64,000 nucleotides of DNA from Verrucomicrobiia bacterium (GCA_019634635.1 JAHCBB010000018.1:31927-95926), one strand, 5' to 3'; counted from the first letter of the stretch, positions 1 through 9,206 are shown. Notes: a model not told the origin generated them from the sequence alone. Numbers and translations are program-made.

Positions 1-1091
1 CGCGCCGGGCGGGGCTCCTCGTCGGACTGGTGGTCTGGGCCCAGGGGGCGCTCGTGCTCTATGGGTTCCTGCCCGACGACTGGAAGGTGGTCGCCATCTT
101 CCTGAACGGGCTGCCGCTCGGCATGATCTGGGGGCTCGTGGTCTGGTACCTCGAAGGGCGTCGCACCTCCGAGATCCTGCTCGCCGGCCTCAGCCTGTCT
201 TTCATCATCGCCAGCGGGGTCGTGAAGGATTTCGGACGCGCCCTGATGGAGGGCGTCGTTGCGGGCTGGTGGCAGGCGGTTCCGTTGGTGGGGCCGCCGC
301 TGGGCCGGCTTCTCGGGCGCGTCAGCGAGGGCTGGATGCCGGCGGTGGCCGGCTTTCATTTCCTGCCGGTGTTCCTCGGTTCCGTGTGGCTCCTGAACCA
401 GCTGCCGCGCCCTTCGGATGCCGACATCCTCGCCCGCGTCGAGCGGGAGCCGATGGGCGGGGCGGACCGCCTGGCCTTCATCCGGCAATTCGCCCTGGGT
501 CTTGGCTTCCTGTGCCTGGCCTATTTCTTCCTGACCGCCTACCGCGATTTTCGCGACAACTACCAGGTGGAGATCTTTGACGGGCTTGGCTACCCGTATG
601 CGAACAACAAGACCGTCATCTCCAAGGCGGAGACGATCGTCATGTTTGGGGTGCTCGGCGTGCTGGCGCTGCTCAACCTGGTGAAGGACAACCGGCACGG
701 ACTGCTCGCCGCGCTGGCGATCATGTCCGGCGGGGTGCTGCTCCTCGGCGTTTCGACCGCGCTGCTCCAGGCCGGGATGCTGGACGGCTTCTGGTGGATG
801 ACCCTGACCGGACTCGGTTCCTACCTGGCCTATGTGCCTTACGGCTCGGTGCTGTTCGACCGGTTGATCGCCTCGACCCGGGTGGTGGGCACCGCGGTGT
901 TTGCCATCTACCTGGCGGACGCCATCGGCTACACCGGATCGGTGGGCGTGCAGTTGTACAAGGATCTCGCGGCCGGGGCGGTGTCGCGCCTGAATTTCTT
1001 CGTTGGGTTCACGTGGTTCATGAGCGCCCTCGGGCTCGTCTGCCTGGTCGTCAGTGCGGCCTACTTCGCCCGCCGGACCCGGCGCCCATGA
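1..1091 (+). CDS. DUF5690 family multi-spanning membrane protein (5' end outside window)
   Basis: The reading frame is open to the first base of the window, with in-frame sense codons upstream of the first GTG at 30, so this is very probably the 3' part of a longer gene. The visible part (about 360 residues) has eight to ten hydrophobic segments, for example around residues 5-20, 27-45, 105-122, 150-170, 225-245 and 325-348 counted from the GTG. It matches the DUF5690 family as I remember it, a transporter-like (MFS-shaped) group found in Verrucomicrobia and Bacteroidetes. Its location is the inner membrane and its substrate is unknown. The next gene is convergent. Family assignment is from the overall sequence look; no transport function is shown. 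Confidence 0.75.
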   Translation, partial: RRAGLLVGLVVWAQGALVLYGFLPDDWKVVAIFLNGLPLGMIWGLVVWYLEGRRTSEILLAGLSLSFIIASGVVKDFGRALMEGVVAGWWQAVPLVGPPLGRLLGRVSEGWMPAVAGFHFLPVFLGSVWLLNQLPRPSDADILARVEREPMGGADRLAFIRQFALGLGFLCLAYFFLTAYRDFRDNYQVEIFDGLGYPYANNKTVISKAETIVMFGVLGVLALLNLVKDNRHGLLAALAIMSGGVLLLGVSTALLQAGMLDGFWWMTLTGLGSYLAYVPYGSVLFDRLIASTRVVGTAVFAIYLADAIGYTGSVGVQLYKDLAAGAVSRLNFFVGFTWFMSALGLVCLVVSAAYFARRTRRP

Positions 1092-1249
1092 TGTCGGAGA
1101 ATCTCCTGACCTTTCCCTTGGTCCCGACCAGTCCTCCTACGCGGGGGACACCTCCAGTTGGAGGCAGGCTGCGTTGGCATTGGCGTCGGTGACGAACTGC
1201 GGGATGCCCCGGACCCCACCCAGCGATGCGCGATGGGTGTGGTGACCGG

Positions 1250-2875
1250 TCAGGGGGTCAGGATCCGGACGCACGGCGTTCCAAACGATCCCGCGGGTTC
1301 CAGGCACCGCAGGGCCGAGGCCAGGGTGGCGGCGATGTCCGTGATGTGGAAGTCATCGGCGTAGCGTCCGGGCCTGAAACCGCTCCCGAAGAAAAGAACC
1401 GGGACGCGCGTGTCGTAGGCATACGGCGATCCGTGGGTGGTGCCGGTTGCCGAACCGCCGGGAATCGCAAAGGGCTTGTGGACGAGCACCAGATCGCCGC
1501 TTCGTTCCGGGTTGTACCCGTTGAGCACGCACTGGCCGATCCATCCGGGGGCGGTTCCGGCGAGCAACTGATCCCTCGTGAAACAGGCCTGGAAGAGCCC
1601 CGTGCCCAGCGCGTACTCCCGGATGAACGAGGTGACGGCTGCGAGGGAAAGCTGTTTGTCGCGCAGGGTCTCGTGGTTGAGATGGAGGTTGCCGTTGGAA
1701 AGGGCGGGCGTCAGGAAGTACTTCCCGGACCCGTACTGCTGATCCAGCCGCGTCATCAGGTCGGTCATGAACGACCCGCCCTCGGTCGTCCCGTCCAGTC
1801 CCATCGCCTTCGAGTACTCGACAGTGGGGGCCACGCCGTGATCCGCGGTCAGCACGATCATCACCTGCTCCAGGCCGAGGCGCTGATCGAGATGGTTGAA
1901 GAGCCGCTCCAGTTGCCGATCGAGTCTCAGGACGTGGTCCTGGACCTCCTGCGAGTAGGGTCCGAACTTGTGGCCGCAACCGTCCAGCGACGAGAAGGAA
2001 AGGCAGAGCAGGTCCGGACGTCCCCGCTGTCCCAAGCCCTCGGCATCGAGGGCCGCCAGGGCGAACTCCGTCGTGAATTCGTCCCCAAACGGCGTGGGGA
2101 AGAACTGGACGACCCCATTGGTGGTGCTGCGAATCACGTGGGGGAAAACGCTGTTCGTCTCCCCCTCCAGGTGGGCCTCCCCGATGCCAATGTCGGCAAA
2201 GGCGTATTGGTCCTCCGGCAGCAGCCGGTCCCAGACCCGGCCGTCGTAGCTCTGCGGCAGCTGCCGCTCGTTGAACTGTTCGACCCATGCGGGCAGGTTC
2301 GTCATGTAGTGCGTGCTGGAGACGAACCGGGCGGTGCCGGAGTCATACCAGTAGGCCCCCGCAGGCTTCTTGCCGGCCGGCAAAATGGCCCCGCGATCCT
2401 TCAACGCGAGGCTGATGACCTTCGATTCGAACTGCAGACGCATCTCGTCCGCCAGGGTGCCGCCAATGAGGCGATGGGGAGAGGCCTGCCCGGCGGCATT
2501 GGTGGTGCCGACGCCCTGGACGGAGGTGTCGGCGACGCATCCGACCTCCTTGCGGGTCCTGCGGTCAAACCAGCTGTTGCCCAGGATGCCGTGGACCGCG
2601 GGGCCGCAGCCGCTCAGGAAGCTCGCGTGTCCGGGTCCGGTGACCGTGGGGGCGTAATTGTACCGGGCGAACGTCATGAACGCCCCGCGTTCGGTCAGGA
2701 GTCGGAATCCGTTGGTGGAAAAGTGGGGCTCAAACCGGTCAAGGTAGTCGCCGCGCAACTGGTCCACCGTGATGGCGATCACCAGTTTCGGCGCGCCGGC
2801 ACCTACGCCCGCGGTAAGGGCACCGAAGCCAAGCCAAGCAGAGATGATCCAGTAGATCCAATGGACAACGCGCAT
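1250..2875 (-). CDS. Secreted PafA-like alkaline phosphatase / type I phosphodiesterase family
   Basis: A 541-residue protein of the alkaline phosphatase superfamily. The frame is open further upstream, but I chose the ATG at 2875 because it is followed directly by a signal-peptide-like hydrophobic segment (residues 5-27). Asp38 in TVDQLRGDY fits a metal ligand. The segment PTVTGPGHASF carries Thr79, the likely nucleophile, as in Thr-type PafA phosphatases. A C-terminal TADHGV motif gives the second-site Asp-His ligands. The family hydrolyses phosphate mono- or diesters in the periplasm. It is divergent from the beta-propeller gene at 3258, with about 380 bp between them. The exact substrate cannot be told from sequence. 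Confidence 0.85.
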   Translation of the reverse strand: MRVVHWIYWIISAWLGFGALTAGVGAGAPKLVIAITVDQLRGDYLDRFEPHFSTNGFRLLTERGAFMTFARYNYAPTVTGPGHASFLSGCGPAVHGILGNSWFDRRTRKEVGCVADTSVQGVGTTNAAGQASPHRLIGGTLADEMRLQFESKVISLALKDRGAILPAGKKPAGAYWYDSGTARFVSSTHYMTNLPAWVEQFNERQLPQSYDGRVWDRLLPEDQYAFADIGIGEAHLEGETNSVFPHVIRSTTNGVVQFFPTPFGDEFTTEFALAALDAEGLGQRGRPDLLCLSFSSLDGCGHKFGPYSQEVQDHVLRLDRQLERLFNHLDQRLGLEQVMIVLTADHGVAPTVEYSKAMGLDGTTEGGSFMTDLMTRLDQQYGSGKYFLTPALSNGNLHLNHETLRDKQLSLAAVTSFIREYALGTGLFQACFTRDQLLAGTAPGWIGQCVLNGYNPERSGDLVLVHKPFAIPGGSATGTTHGSPYAYDTRVPVLFFGSGFRPGRYADDFHITDIAATLASALRCLEPAGSFGTPCVRILTP

Positions 2876-3257
2876 TGTTTGTGGGGACGCCGGCACCCGG
2901 GTCGAAAGGACCGGGCGCTGGGCACCGATGTGCGACGCACAGAAAAGGATCCCATTCATGAAAGGTCGTTGCCAGTCGCTGGCATCACGGGGAAAGGATG
3001 CGTACCCGGGCCCCGGGTGGCGACCGGGTTTTGACGTTGCGATCATCCAGGCCCCGCTCCTGAAGTCCTCGGTGGGTTTGTGCGGACCTGAATCAGGGCA
3101 GGGGCGTTGGCTCGAGAGGGATTGCAGGCGCCGGCGGTGGTTGAAATGCAGAGGTGGTTGGCGCTTCTCCGCAGCGGCATTTCGCCGCTATTCTCCGCAG
3201 GTGTCGCGCGAGGATGCAGGATGGCGTTGGAAGTCCGCACGGGCCTGGCGGCGCTGG
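2876..3257. other. Intergenic region between divergent phosphatase and propeller genes
   Basis: About 380 bp separate two divergent secreted-protein genes. I see no supported gene here. It contains a 15-nt palindrome, ACCCGGG-C-CCCGGGT, at 3004-3018, which could be an operator but may simply reflect high GC. No convincing -35/-10 pair was found for either side. Part of this region may belong to the propeller gene if it starts at the GTG at 3201 instead of the ATG at 3258. Confidence 0.4.
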
Positions 3258-4481
3258 ATGACCGTCCTGTGGGTGGCGGTGCGGGGGATCGTGGGGTTGT
3301 CTGCAGCAGACTGGCCGCAATTTCTCGGACCCAATCGCAATGGGTCCACCCCGGAAATTGTTGGCTCCTCATGGCCGGCTGAAGGTCCGACGCGGCGCTG
3401 GCGATTGGACGCCGGAGAGGGTTTTGCCGGACCGGTGGTGTCCGGATCCCGGGTCTTTCTCTTCGAGCGCCAGGGCGGCGACGACATTTTGACCGCGGTG
3501 GAGGCCGGATCCGGACGCAACCTCTGGGCGCAGCGCCAGCCAACGGCGTTTGTGGACACGATGGGTTCCGGGGATGGCCCGCGCTCCACGCCGTGCGTTG
3601 CCGGCAACCGGGTGGTGACGTTCGGGGCCGACGGGCGGCTGAGCTGCTTCGCCGTCGCGGATGGCCGGAGGCTCTGGACGGTGGAGGCCCGCCGCGAGTG
3701 GGACGCGGACCCGGGATTCTTTGGGTTTGCGTGTTCGCCGCTCGTGGTCGGGCGGTTGGTGATGCTCAACCTGGGCGGTCGCCGTGGTGCCGGACTGGCA
3801 GCGTTCGAACTCGAGACCGGCAAGCCGGCCTGGAAGTGCACGGACAGCGAGGCGGGATACGCCTCCCCGGTGCCGGTGCCTGGCGGCGACGCGGATCTGG
3901 TCTGGTTTTTCCATCGCGACGGACTGGCGGGGGTGGCCCAACCGTCGGGCGAAGTCCGGTTCCAGTTTCCGTGGCGGTCCCGCATGAGCGCCTCGGTCAA
4001 CGCGGCCAGCCCGGTGGTGACTACCAACGAGGTGTTCGTCACTTCCAGCTATGGCACCGGCGCCGTGTTGCTGCGGCGCCGGGGTGGTGACTGGACGACG
4101 GTTTGGACCGGCGACGACTCGCTGTCGGCGCACTTTGCCACGCCGGTCCTGCACGCCGGGCACCTGTATGGTTTTCATGGCCGCCAGGAACGCGGGGCCG
4201 AGCTGCGATGCGTTGAGTGGGCGACCGGACGCGTCCGCTGGCGTCACGAGGCGCCCGGAGGCGGGACACTGGCGCTGGCGGGGGACCGGTTGGTGGTGCT
4301 CCTCGAAACCGGAGAACTGGTGGTGGCTCCGGCGGTTCCAGATGGATTCCGGCCGGCCGCAAGAGCGCAGGTGTTGGGCCGGGTAGCCCGGGCTCCCTTT
4401 GCCATCGCCGAGGGTGCGCTGTTTGCACGGGATTCCCGGCATTGGGTGTGCCTCCAACTGGGGGCGACGACTCCGCCGTAG
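3258..4481 (+). CDS. PQQ-binding-like beta-propeller repeat protein, secreted
   Basis: A 407-residue protein starting with a hydrophobic export segment, then an AADWPQFLGPNRNG motif typical of the planctomycete/verrucomicrobial PQQ-like propeller family. Repeats with the Trp-rich pattern of this fold recur through the body, for example VTFGADGRLSCFAVADGRR and LWTVEARREW. Such proteins resemble BamB and the dehydrogenase propeller but lack clear catalytic residues, so enzyme activity should not be assumed. The reading frame is open upstream to 2928; I chose ATG 3258 because it begins the export signal, with GTG 3201 (adding a basic stretch) as the alternative. A paralogue lies at 24993-26261. 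The next gene begins 15 bp downstream on the same strand. Confidence 0.8.
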   Translation: MTVLWVAVRGIVGLSAADWPQFLGPNRNGSTPEIVGSSWPAEGPTRRWRLDAGEGFAGPVVSGSRVFLFERQGGDDILTAVEAGSGRNLWAQRQPTAFVDTMGSGDGPRSTPCVAGNRVVTFGADGRLSCFAVADGRRLWTVEARREWDADPGFFGFACSPLVVGRLVMLNLGGRRGAGLAAFELETGKPAWKCTDSEAGYASPVPVPGGDADLVWFFHRDGLAGVAQPSGEVRFQFPWRSRMSASVNAASPVVTTNEVFVTSSYGTGAVLLRRRGGDWTTVWTGDDSLSAHFATPVLHAGHLYGFHGRQERGAELRCVEWATGRVRWRHEAPGGGTLALAGDRLVVLLETGELVVAPAVPDGFRPAARAQVLGRVARAPFAIAEGALFARDSRHWVCLQLGATTPP

Positions 4482-4496
4482 GATCTCCGAGGTTGC

Positions 4497-5081
4497 ATGA
4501 TGAAGCGACTTTGCGTGTTTTGCGGCTCGAGTCCGGGGGCGTCCCCGAAGTATGCCGACGCCGCCTGGGAGCTGGGGACAGCGATCGCCTCCCGTGGCAT
4601 CGGGCTGGTGTACGGCGGGGCGCACCTCGGCCTGATGGGGCTCTTGGCCGACGCGGTGCTCGCCCGGGGTGGAACCGTGACCGGCGTGTTGCCGCGGTTC
4701 ATGGCGGACCGGGAGCTGGCGCATCCCGGGCTGTCCGAGCTGCACCTGGTGGACACCATGCACGAGCGGAAGCAGATCATGGCCCGGATGAGCGACGGGT
4801 TCGTGGCGATGCCCGGCGGTTTCGGCACGTTCGAGGAGATCTTCGAGTCCATCACCTGGGGGCAATTGCGGCTTCATGAATCCCCGTGCGCCTTCCTGAA
4901 TGTCGCCGGGTATTACGATCCCCTCCGGGAATTTCTGCGCCGGGCCGCGGCGGAGGGCTTCGTGCGGGCCGGTGACATGGACGCCCTGCTGTTTGCCGAC
5001 TCGGTGGGGGAATTGTTCAGCCTCCTCGAGGCGGCGTCGCCCGGCCCGGTCCCGGCACACGATGTCGCGGAACGGATCTGA
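4497..5081 (+). CDS. LOG family protein (TIGR00730), cytokinin riboside 5'-monophosphate phosphoribohydrolase-like
   Basis: A 194-residue Rossmann-fold protein. It opens with RLCVFCGSSPG, the usual start of the LOG family, and holds the hallmark PGGFGTFEEIFE (PGGxGTxxE), with MHERKQIM just before it. Members release a free base from nucleoside 5'-monophosphates, and in bacteria often serve nucleotide salvage or turnover. Length fits the family (about 190). The ATG at 4497 has a modest GAGG-like ribosome-binding sequence about seven bases upstream. It follows the propeller gene by 15 bp, so the two may share a transcript, though no functional link is obvious. Confidence 0.9.
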   Translation: MMKRLCVFCGSSPGASPKYADAAWELGTAIASRGIGLVYGGAHLGLMGLLADAVLARGGTVTGVLPRFMADRELAHPGLSELHLVDTMHERKQIMARMSDGFVAMPGGFGTFEEIFESITWGQLRLHESPCAFLNVAGYYDPLREFLRRAAAEGFVRAGDMDALLFADSVGELFSLLEAASPGPVPAHDVAERI

Positions 5082-5293
5082 GACCGGGTTCGGAAACTCC
5101 AGGCATCCATCCGTGCCGTTGCGCGTCCGGCACCCTGTCGTTCTCGACGAACCCCGGTGCCCGTCGGCCAAGGCCCATAACCACCGGTGGACGTTTCACT
5201 GATTCCATCGCTGCGGGGGACCGGTATCGCCGGCTCACCGTCACCAATCGGCGGCCGGGGTCCGGGCTTGACACCCGTGGTACACACGCGGCG

Positions 5294-5839
5294 ATGCACC
5301 TGAACATCCTCTTTTTGGACATTGACGGCGTGTTGAATCTTGAAGGCAGCCGGCACCCGGACGTCTTCGCTCCGGGCTGCGTCCGGGAGTTGCGGCGGAT
5401 CCTGGATCACAATCCCCGGAACCACGTGGTCTTCTCGACCGCCTGGCGGATCGGATTTCCGTTCTTTGTGCTCGGCGGCCTGTGGCAGCGGCATGGCCTG
5501 CCATCCGACCGGGTTCTTGGGCGCACGCCCATTCTGCGGAACGCCGACCGCGGTGTGGAAATCGAGCAGTGGCTTGAGGACGCGTCCGTCCGTCATCCGG
5601 ATCACCGGATCCAGCGCATTGCCGTTCTCGATGACGTGGCGGAACCGGTGCTGAGGCACCTTCCTGAAGATGCGGTCTTCCCTTGTGATCCGCGCCGCGG
5701 CCTGACCGCGGGCATCGCGGAGGCGATCATCCGGCGGTTTGGCGACGCACCGGCGCCTCCCGCGCGGGTGACGTCCCGGCGCGGAAATCCGCCCCGCCGG
5801 GCGGCCGTACTCACGGCGCCGTGGATGGCGCTCGCCTAA
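5294..5839 (+). CDS. HAD domain-containing protein
   Basis: A 181-residue protein whose first residues form the HAD motif I, FLDIDGVLN (Asp9 nucleophile, Asp11 acid/base). VFSTAWR near residue 55 fits motif II (Ser/Thr) and VLDDVAE near residue 115 fits the acidic motif IV. It resembles the small HAD domain called 'HAD domain in Swiss Army Knife RNA repair proteins' (PF18143), but it stands alone here. Substrate is unknown. The C-terminal 30 residues are Pro/Arg-rich and probably unstructured. It ends shortly before the decayed region that starts at 5875. Confidence 0.75.
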   Translation: MHLNILFLDIDGVLNLEGSRHPDVFAPGCVRELRRILDHNPRNHVVFSTAWRIGFPFFVLGGLWQRHGLPSDRVLGRTPILRNADRGVEIEQWLEDASVRHPDHRIQRIAVLDDVAEPVLRHLPEDAVFPCDPRRGLTAGIAEAIIRRFGDAPAPPARVTSRRGNPPRRAAVLTAPWMALA

Positions 5840-5874
5840 GGCGCCGATGGTCCCGCGTCTTTCGCCTCTAAATG

Positions 5875-6144
5875 TCAACAGTCTAGGTGCGACCCCATTG
5901 CTTCCACGCCGTCTGGACCGACCACCGTGAAGTCGGGCCGGCTGGCCTGCGCCCATACGACGAGCGCCGGGATGTCCTCGGCACCGATGGGGTCGTTCTC
6001 GACTGCGGCACCGTTGGCGAGCCGCTCCAGCTCGGTGCCCGCATTGCCGGGTGCGACGAACAACTGCGTTACGAGGCGCGACTGCGCGAGCTTCCAGACG
6101 AGGTCGTGTTCACGGCCGCCCGAACGAAGGACCAGCAGCTTCAT
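5875..6144 (-). pseudogene. purD: Truncated purD (phosphoribosylamine-glycine ligase) fragment
   Basis: The 89-residue frame matches only the N-terminal domain of GAR synthetase: a GREHDLVWKLAQS motif (normally GGGGREHALAWKL), then VAPGNAGTE, and later DFTVVGPDGVEA. A complete enzyme has about 420 residues, so roughly 80% is missing. The first glycines of the nucleotide-binding loop are altered (LRSGGREH). The frame ends at a TGA soon after. It is therefore a remnant, not a working gene. The intact purD expected for this organism is not in the window; purN is at 54639. It sits with other remnants at 5.9-8.1 kb. Confidence 0.7.
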
Positions 6145-6198
6145 TGATGGCTGTAAGAGAATGGGCCGGCGCGGAAAGTGCAAAGCGGAGAGCGAGTT

Positions 6199-6540
6199 TC
6201 AAAACGCCGACAGGATCGATGCGATTTCGGGTGGGATTGGTTTGCCGGTTTCCCGGTAGAATTCCTTGGCCGAACGCAGCATTGGATCGGTTTGAGCGTT
6301 CCGCCCGAAGCTATGCACGGAAATCACCATGCCAGGCAGACGTTGTTCGAGTCGCCGCAGGGCTTCGGCCGGTTGGCCCCGCTGAAGCTGGGACATGGTC
6401 CGCAGTTGGTCATCGACGGATTTCGTCCAGAAGAGCTGGGATTGCTGGTTGTGCCAGCGGAGCAGCGGAAAGGCGGTGCATAGCGTGGCCAGCACGGCAC
6501 CGGCACCAAAGGCCAACCCAATTTGAGTCCGGTTTTGCAT
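6199..6540 (-). CDS. Small hypothetical membrane-anchored protein
   Basis: A 113-residue protein not matched to any family I know. From the ATG at 6540 it has a short polar start, one hydrophobic helix (about residues 6-24, rich in Gly/Ala/Leu) and then a polar domain of about 85 residues with a helix-like QLRTMSQLQRGQPAEALRRLEQRL stretch split by charged residues. That layout suggests a single-pass protein with its C-terminus outside the cytoplasm or free in the periplasm. The frame is open upstream to 6597. It lies among gene remnants, so it may itself be a leftover. Function unknown. Confidence 0.45.
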   Translation of the reverse strand: MQNRTQIGLAFGAGAVLATLCTAFPLLRWHNQQSQLFWTKSVDDQLRTMSQLQRGQPAEALRRLEQRLPGMVISVHSFGRNAQTDPMLRSAKEFYRETGKPIPPEIASILSAF

Positions 6541-6920
6541 TCGTGGATTAACGGATCGAAGCGCGAAAGTTGCATCATTGGACCGGGTCACGGGCAATCG
6601 GTCACGGACAAGTTTTCGGGATCAGGGCCGAGGGCAGGTGGCGGTCCCACGGAATCTGGATGGCGCCTTTGGCGGTAGCGCCAGGGGACAGGACAACTAT
6701 TGGTGCGCGTATTGGAGTCCGTCCGGCACTTTCCGAGGAAACGAACGGGACGAGCGACCGATGGGGCTTCCAGGCTCAGGGGCGAACTGGAATCACATTC
6801 TGCTGAATTTCTGCCGGACCCGAGGCGGCAGTCGGCAGCACGGCTGGAGTGCTTGAGCCATCTCCAGAGTCAGCTCACCCTGCGACTTGATGGGGTGTTC
6901 AGTCCGCACCCGATCGCCCC
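6541..6920. other. Intergenic stretch with no supported gene
   Basis: About 380 bp between the small membrane protein and the transposase remnant. Several short open frames overlap here, but none shows a recognised domain, a good start site or a consistent composition. It is probably degraded sequence belonging to the remnant-rich region. Confidence 0.4.
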
Positions 6921-7504
6921 TCAGCCAAAGACCTGCTTTCGCAGATCCCGCAGCACGCACAGGTTGCCGGCCAGACCCTGCATCGGCCGGGCGCCGTCGC
7001 GACGCCGGAGGCCCCAGCGCCCCTGCAGGGCGTGAAACACCCCGTCCACATACTCCCGCGTTCCCAACACCGCCCCGTCGGCGAAGTACCGCACCCGCAG
7101 TTGCAGGTACTCCGGCAACGAGACCTTCCTCCGCGCCGCCAACACCGTCAGCACCGCCTCCCGCGAAAATCCCTTCCGCGCCGATCCACCGTCCGGAGCT
7201 GTTCCTTCCCGCTCCTCCCCCTGTCCGAAGAGCCACATCCGGTACGTCGCCAACGCCTGCCCGGGTTCTTGAGCGACCTCCGGCCGTCGTTGGGCCATCG
7301 CCACCACCGCGGCCAGGGCTTCACGGGCCGTGGCATCCCCGGCGGCCGCCGCCCCGTACCCGCACCAGCGATCGTCCTTGGGATCCTCCACCAATCCGGC
7401 CCGCACCGGATTGAGGTCAATGTGTGCCGCTTCACCACCCGCGACATGCAGTGATCATGGGCGACCGGAAATGAGGCGGGAGCCTTCAGACGACGCTGGC
7501 GCAT
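6921..7504 (-). pseudogene. Decayed IS200-like/RAYT (Y1_Tnp) transposase with internal deletion
   Basis: The C-terminal two thirds (frame 6921-7406) matches the end of the intact transposase at 29113-30090: both share a PVRAG-[LI]-V-[EQ]-DPKD block, a L-x-LRVR-x-x-DG-x-VLG block and a C-terminal NLCVLRDL/EICVLRDL block. In another frame just upstream, 7504 to about 7440 encodes an N-terminal piece ending in HCMSRVV, the counterpart of HCISRVV in the intact copy. The catalytic HUH region and about 150 residues between the two are gone, and the join changes frame. The gene cannot make an active enzyme. Confidence 0.75.
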
Positions 7505-7589
7505 GACGATAGCATCCCGGCTTCATCAGCCACCCGCCATCGCCAGATCTACAGATCGTTGTCCTGTCCCTTCTGATTGATGCGCTCTG

Positions 7590-8062
7590 GAACGCGATCC
7601 CGACCCTTACGGGCCGGCGGTCAACGACAGTTTGATCGAAATCGCCCGCGACCGTGGTTACACCGAAGTACAGCGGCTGTTGGAAACAAGGTTCGCTGAA
7701 CGCCACGGCGCTTCGCCAAATGGTGAACCAGTCGCCGCCGCGATCCGCGAGCGGACGCTGGCCAAGGTGCGCGCGTTGCTGGATGCCACGCCGGATCTGC
7801 TTCACGCGGGTGACACCCGATCCATTGGGCGGTGATGACGCGGCAGATTGATTTCATCGGCGAGTGGCTGAAGCGCGGCGCGGACATCAATGCGCGCCGT
7901 TCCGACGGTGGGCGGCCGATTCATCTGACCAACGGCGATTCTCATTTCCGAGGTTGGCGCGACGTGCCCGACGACCCGCCGTGGGCCACACCATTGGCCT
8001 GGGCGACACGGTGCGGGCATCGGGACATCGCCGAAATCCTGAAACGGCATGGAGCGAATTGA
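7590..8062 (+). pseudogene. Frameshifted ankyrin-repeat protein remnant
   Basis: Two adjacent frames read as one ankyrin protein. The first (to about 7834) encodes VRALLDATPDLLHAGD. The second (7832-8062) encodes WLKRGADINAR and a final PLAWATRCGHRDIAEILKRHGAN, all typical ankyrin-repeat text. The switch is near 7825: reading the second frame backwards gives HWAVMTRQ in place of IGR-stop, as expected if one or two bases were lost. No start codon with a clear ribosome-binding site is seen, so the 5' end may also be missing. Ankyrin repeats bind other proteins; the original role is unknown. Confidence 0.65.
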
Positions 8063-8276
8063 AGTCGCCCCCAACGCCGAAACCCGTCATTGGTCCGACT
8101 CCATGCGGCGCCCCCTCAACGAACGTCCACGCCGCCAATTCGATCCGGCGAGTTCGCCGCCACGCGCAGCGCCTGCATTATCACACTCCTGAATCCGGCC
8201 AATGTGCTGCGTGCCGGGTAAAAGGTGAAACTACCGCAGCCATCCCCGGGTGCTCCCTTGGAACGTAACGCTTCTC

Positions 8277-9206
8277 ATGAAACGCAATCCCGCCCCCATT
8301 TCAGCGACGGCCCTGGTGGCCGTACTCTCCGTCCTCGGCTCCGGTTCGGTCCTCGCGGCCGATTCGGAGCGCATTGAATCCCGGGAGCTGACGGCCGCCG
8401 CCGGCGGCACGCTGACCTTCAAGGCGGTGAGCGGTTCCGTGGAGGTCAAGACGCACGACCGGGACGTGGTCGCCTACGAAGCTGTGTTGAAGCCGGGCCG
8501 GTTGAGCTTCGGGGACAAGGTCGTGGATCTCCTCGAGTTCGACTACACGGAATCCGATGGGAACGTCCGAATCGGCATGCGATGGAAGGACGGAAAGTCG
8601 CCAAAGAACGCCAACCTGCAGGCAAGCCACACCGTTTGGGTTCCGGCACGATATCATGTGGATGTGCGAACTGCCGGCGGGGGGATCCGGGGCTCGGACC
8701 TCCAGGGGCGCGTCGTTGCACAGACCTCCGGCGGGAGCATCCAGTGGCAACGGGTCGAGGGTGACCTTGAGGCCCAGACCAGCGGCGGCAACATCACCGT
8801 GGACGCCATTCGCGGTCGCGTGAAAATGACCACGTCGGGCGGGACCATCCAGGCCGACCATGTGGACGGCGACCTCACGGGGACCACTTCGGGCGGCAGC
8901 ATCAAGCTGAACGCGATTCACGGGACCATCCGTGCCCAGACGGCGGGCGGCTCGATCAACGCCGGGCTTTCAGATGGGGCTTCCGGTCCGGTGGTCCTGA
9001 GCACATCCGGCGGCAGCATCCGGCTCACGGTGCCGGGCGATTTCAAGGCGGACCTTCGTGCCGCCACCTCGGGCGGGCGTGTCTCCTGTGATTTGCCGGT
9101 GCAGGGGACCATCAAGGGTTCCTCCGTGGTGGGCCAGGTGAACGGAGGGGGGCCGGAGGTGTCATTGAACACCTCCGGCGGGAGCATCCACGTTGCGAAG
9201 CGCTGA
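8277..9206 (+). CDS. DUF4097 family beta-strand repeat protein, secreted
   Basis: A 309-residue protein. From the ATG at 8277 it has a clean signal peptide ending in GSVLAAD. The body is built from about six repeats of 17-20 residues, each with the hallmark TSGGSI, TSGGNI, TSGGTI or TAGGSI, forming the right-handed beta-helix-like fold of DUF4097 (putative adhesin). The function of the family is not settled; surface or periplasmic binding is often guessed. The ATG at 8277 is preferred over the upstream frame opening at 8250. It is convergent with the next gene, with a hairpin between them at 9209-9263. Confidence 0.85.
   Translation: MKRNPAPISATALVAVLSVLGSGSVLAADSERIESRELTAAAGGTLTFKAVSGSVEVKTHDRDVVAYEAVLKPGRLSFGDKVVDLLEFDYTESDGNVRIGMRWKDGKSPKNANLQASHTVWVPARYHVDVRTAGGGIRGSDLQGRVVAQTSGGSIQWQRVEGDLEAQTSGGNITVDAIRGRVKMTTSGGTIQADHVDGDLTGTTSGGSIKLNAIHGTIRAQTAGGSINAGLSDGASGPVVLSTSGGSIRLTVPGDFKADLRAATSGGRVSCDLPVQGTIKGSSVVGQVNGGGPEVSLNTSGGSIHVAKR

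Noticed and set aside
3004..3018. Palindrome ACCCGGG-C-CCCGGGT between divergent genes as an operator
   Set aside because: Purely G/C with no second copy in the window and no nearby promoter; too weak to call.
1226..3034. A 602-residue plus-strand frame opposite the phosphatase gene
   Set aside because: It is the antisense of a clear phosphatase with active-site motifs and a signal peptide.
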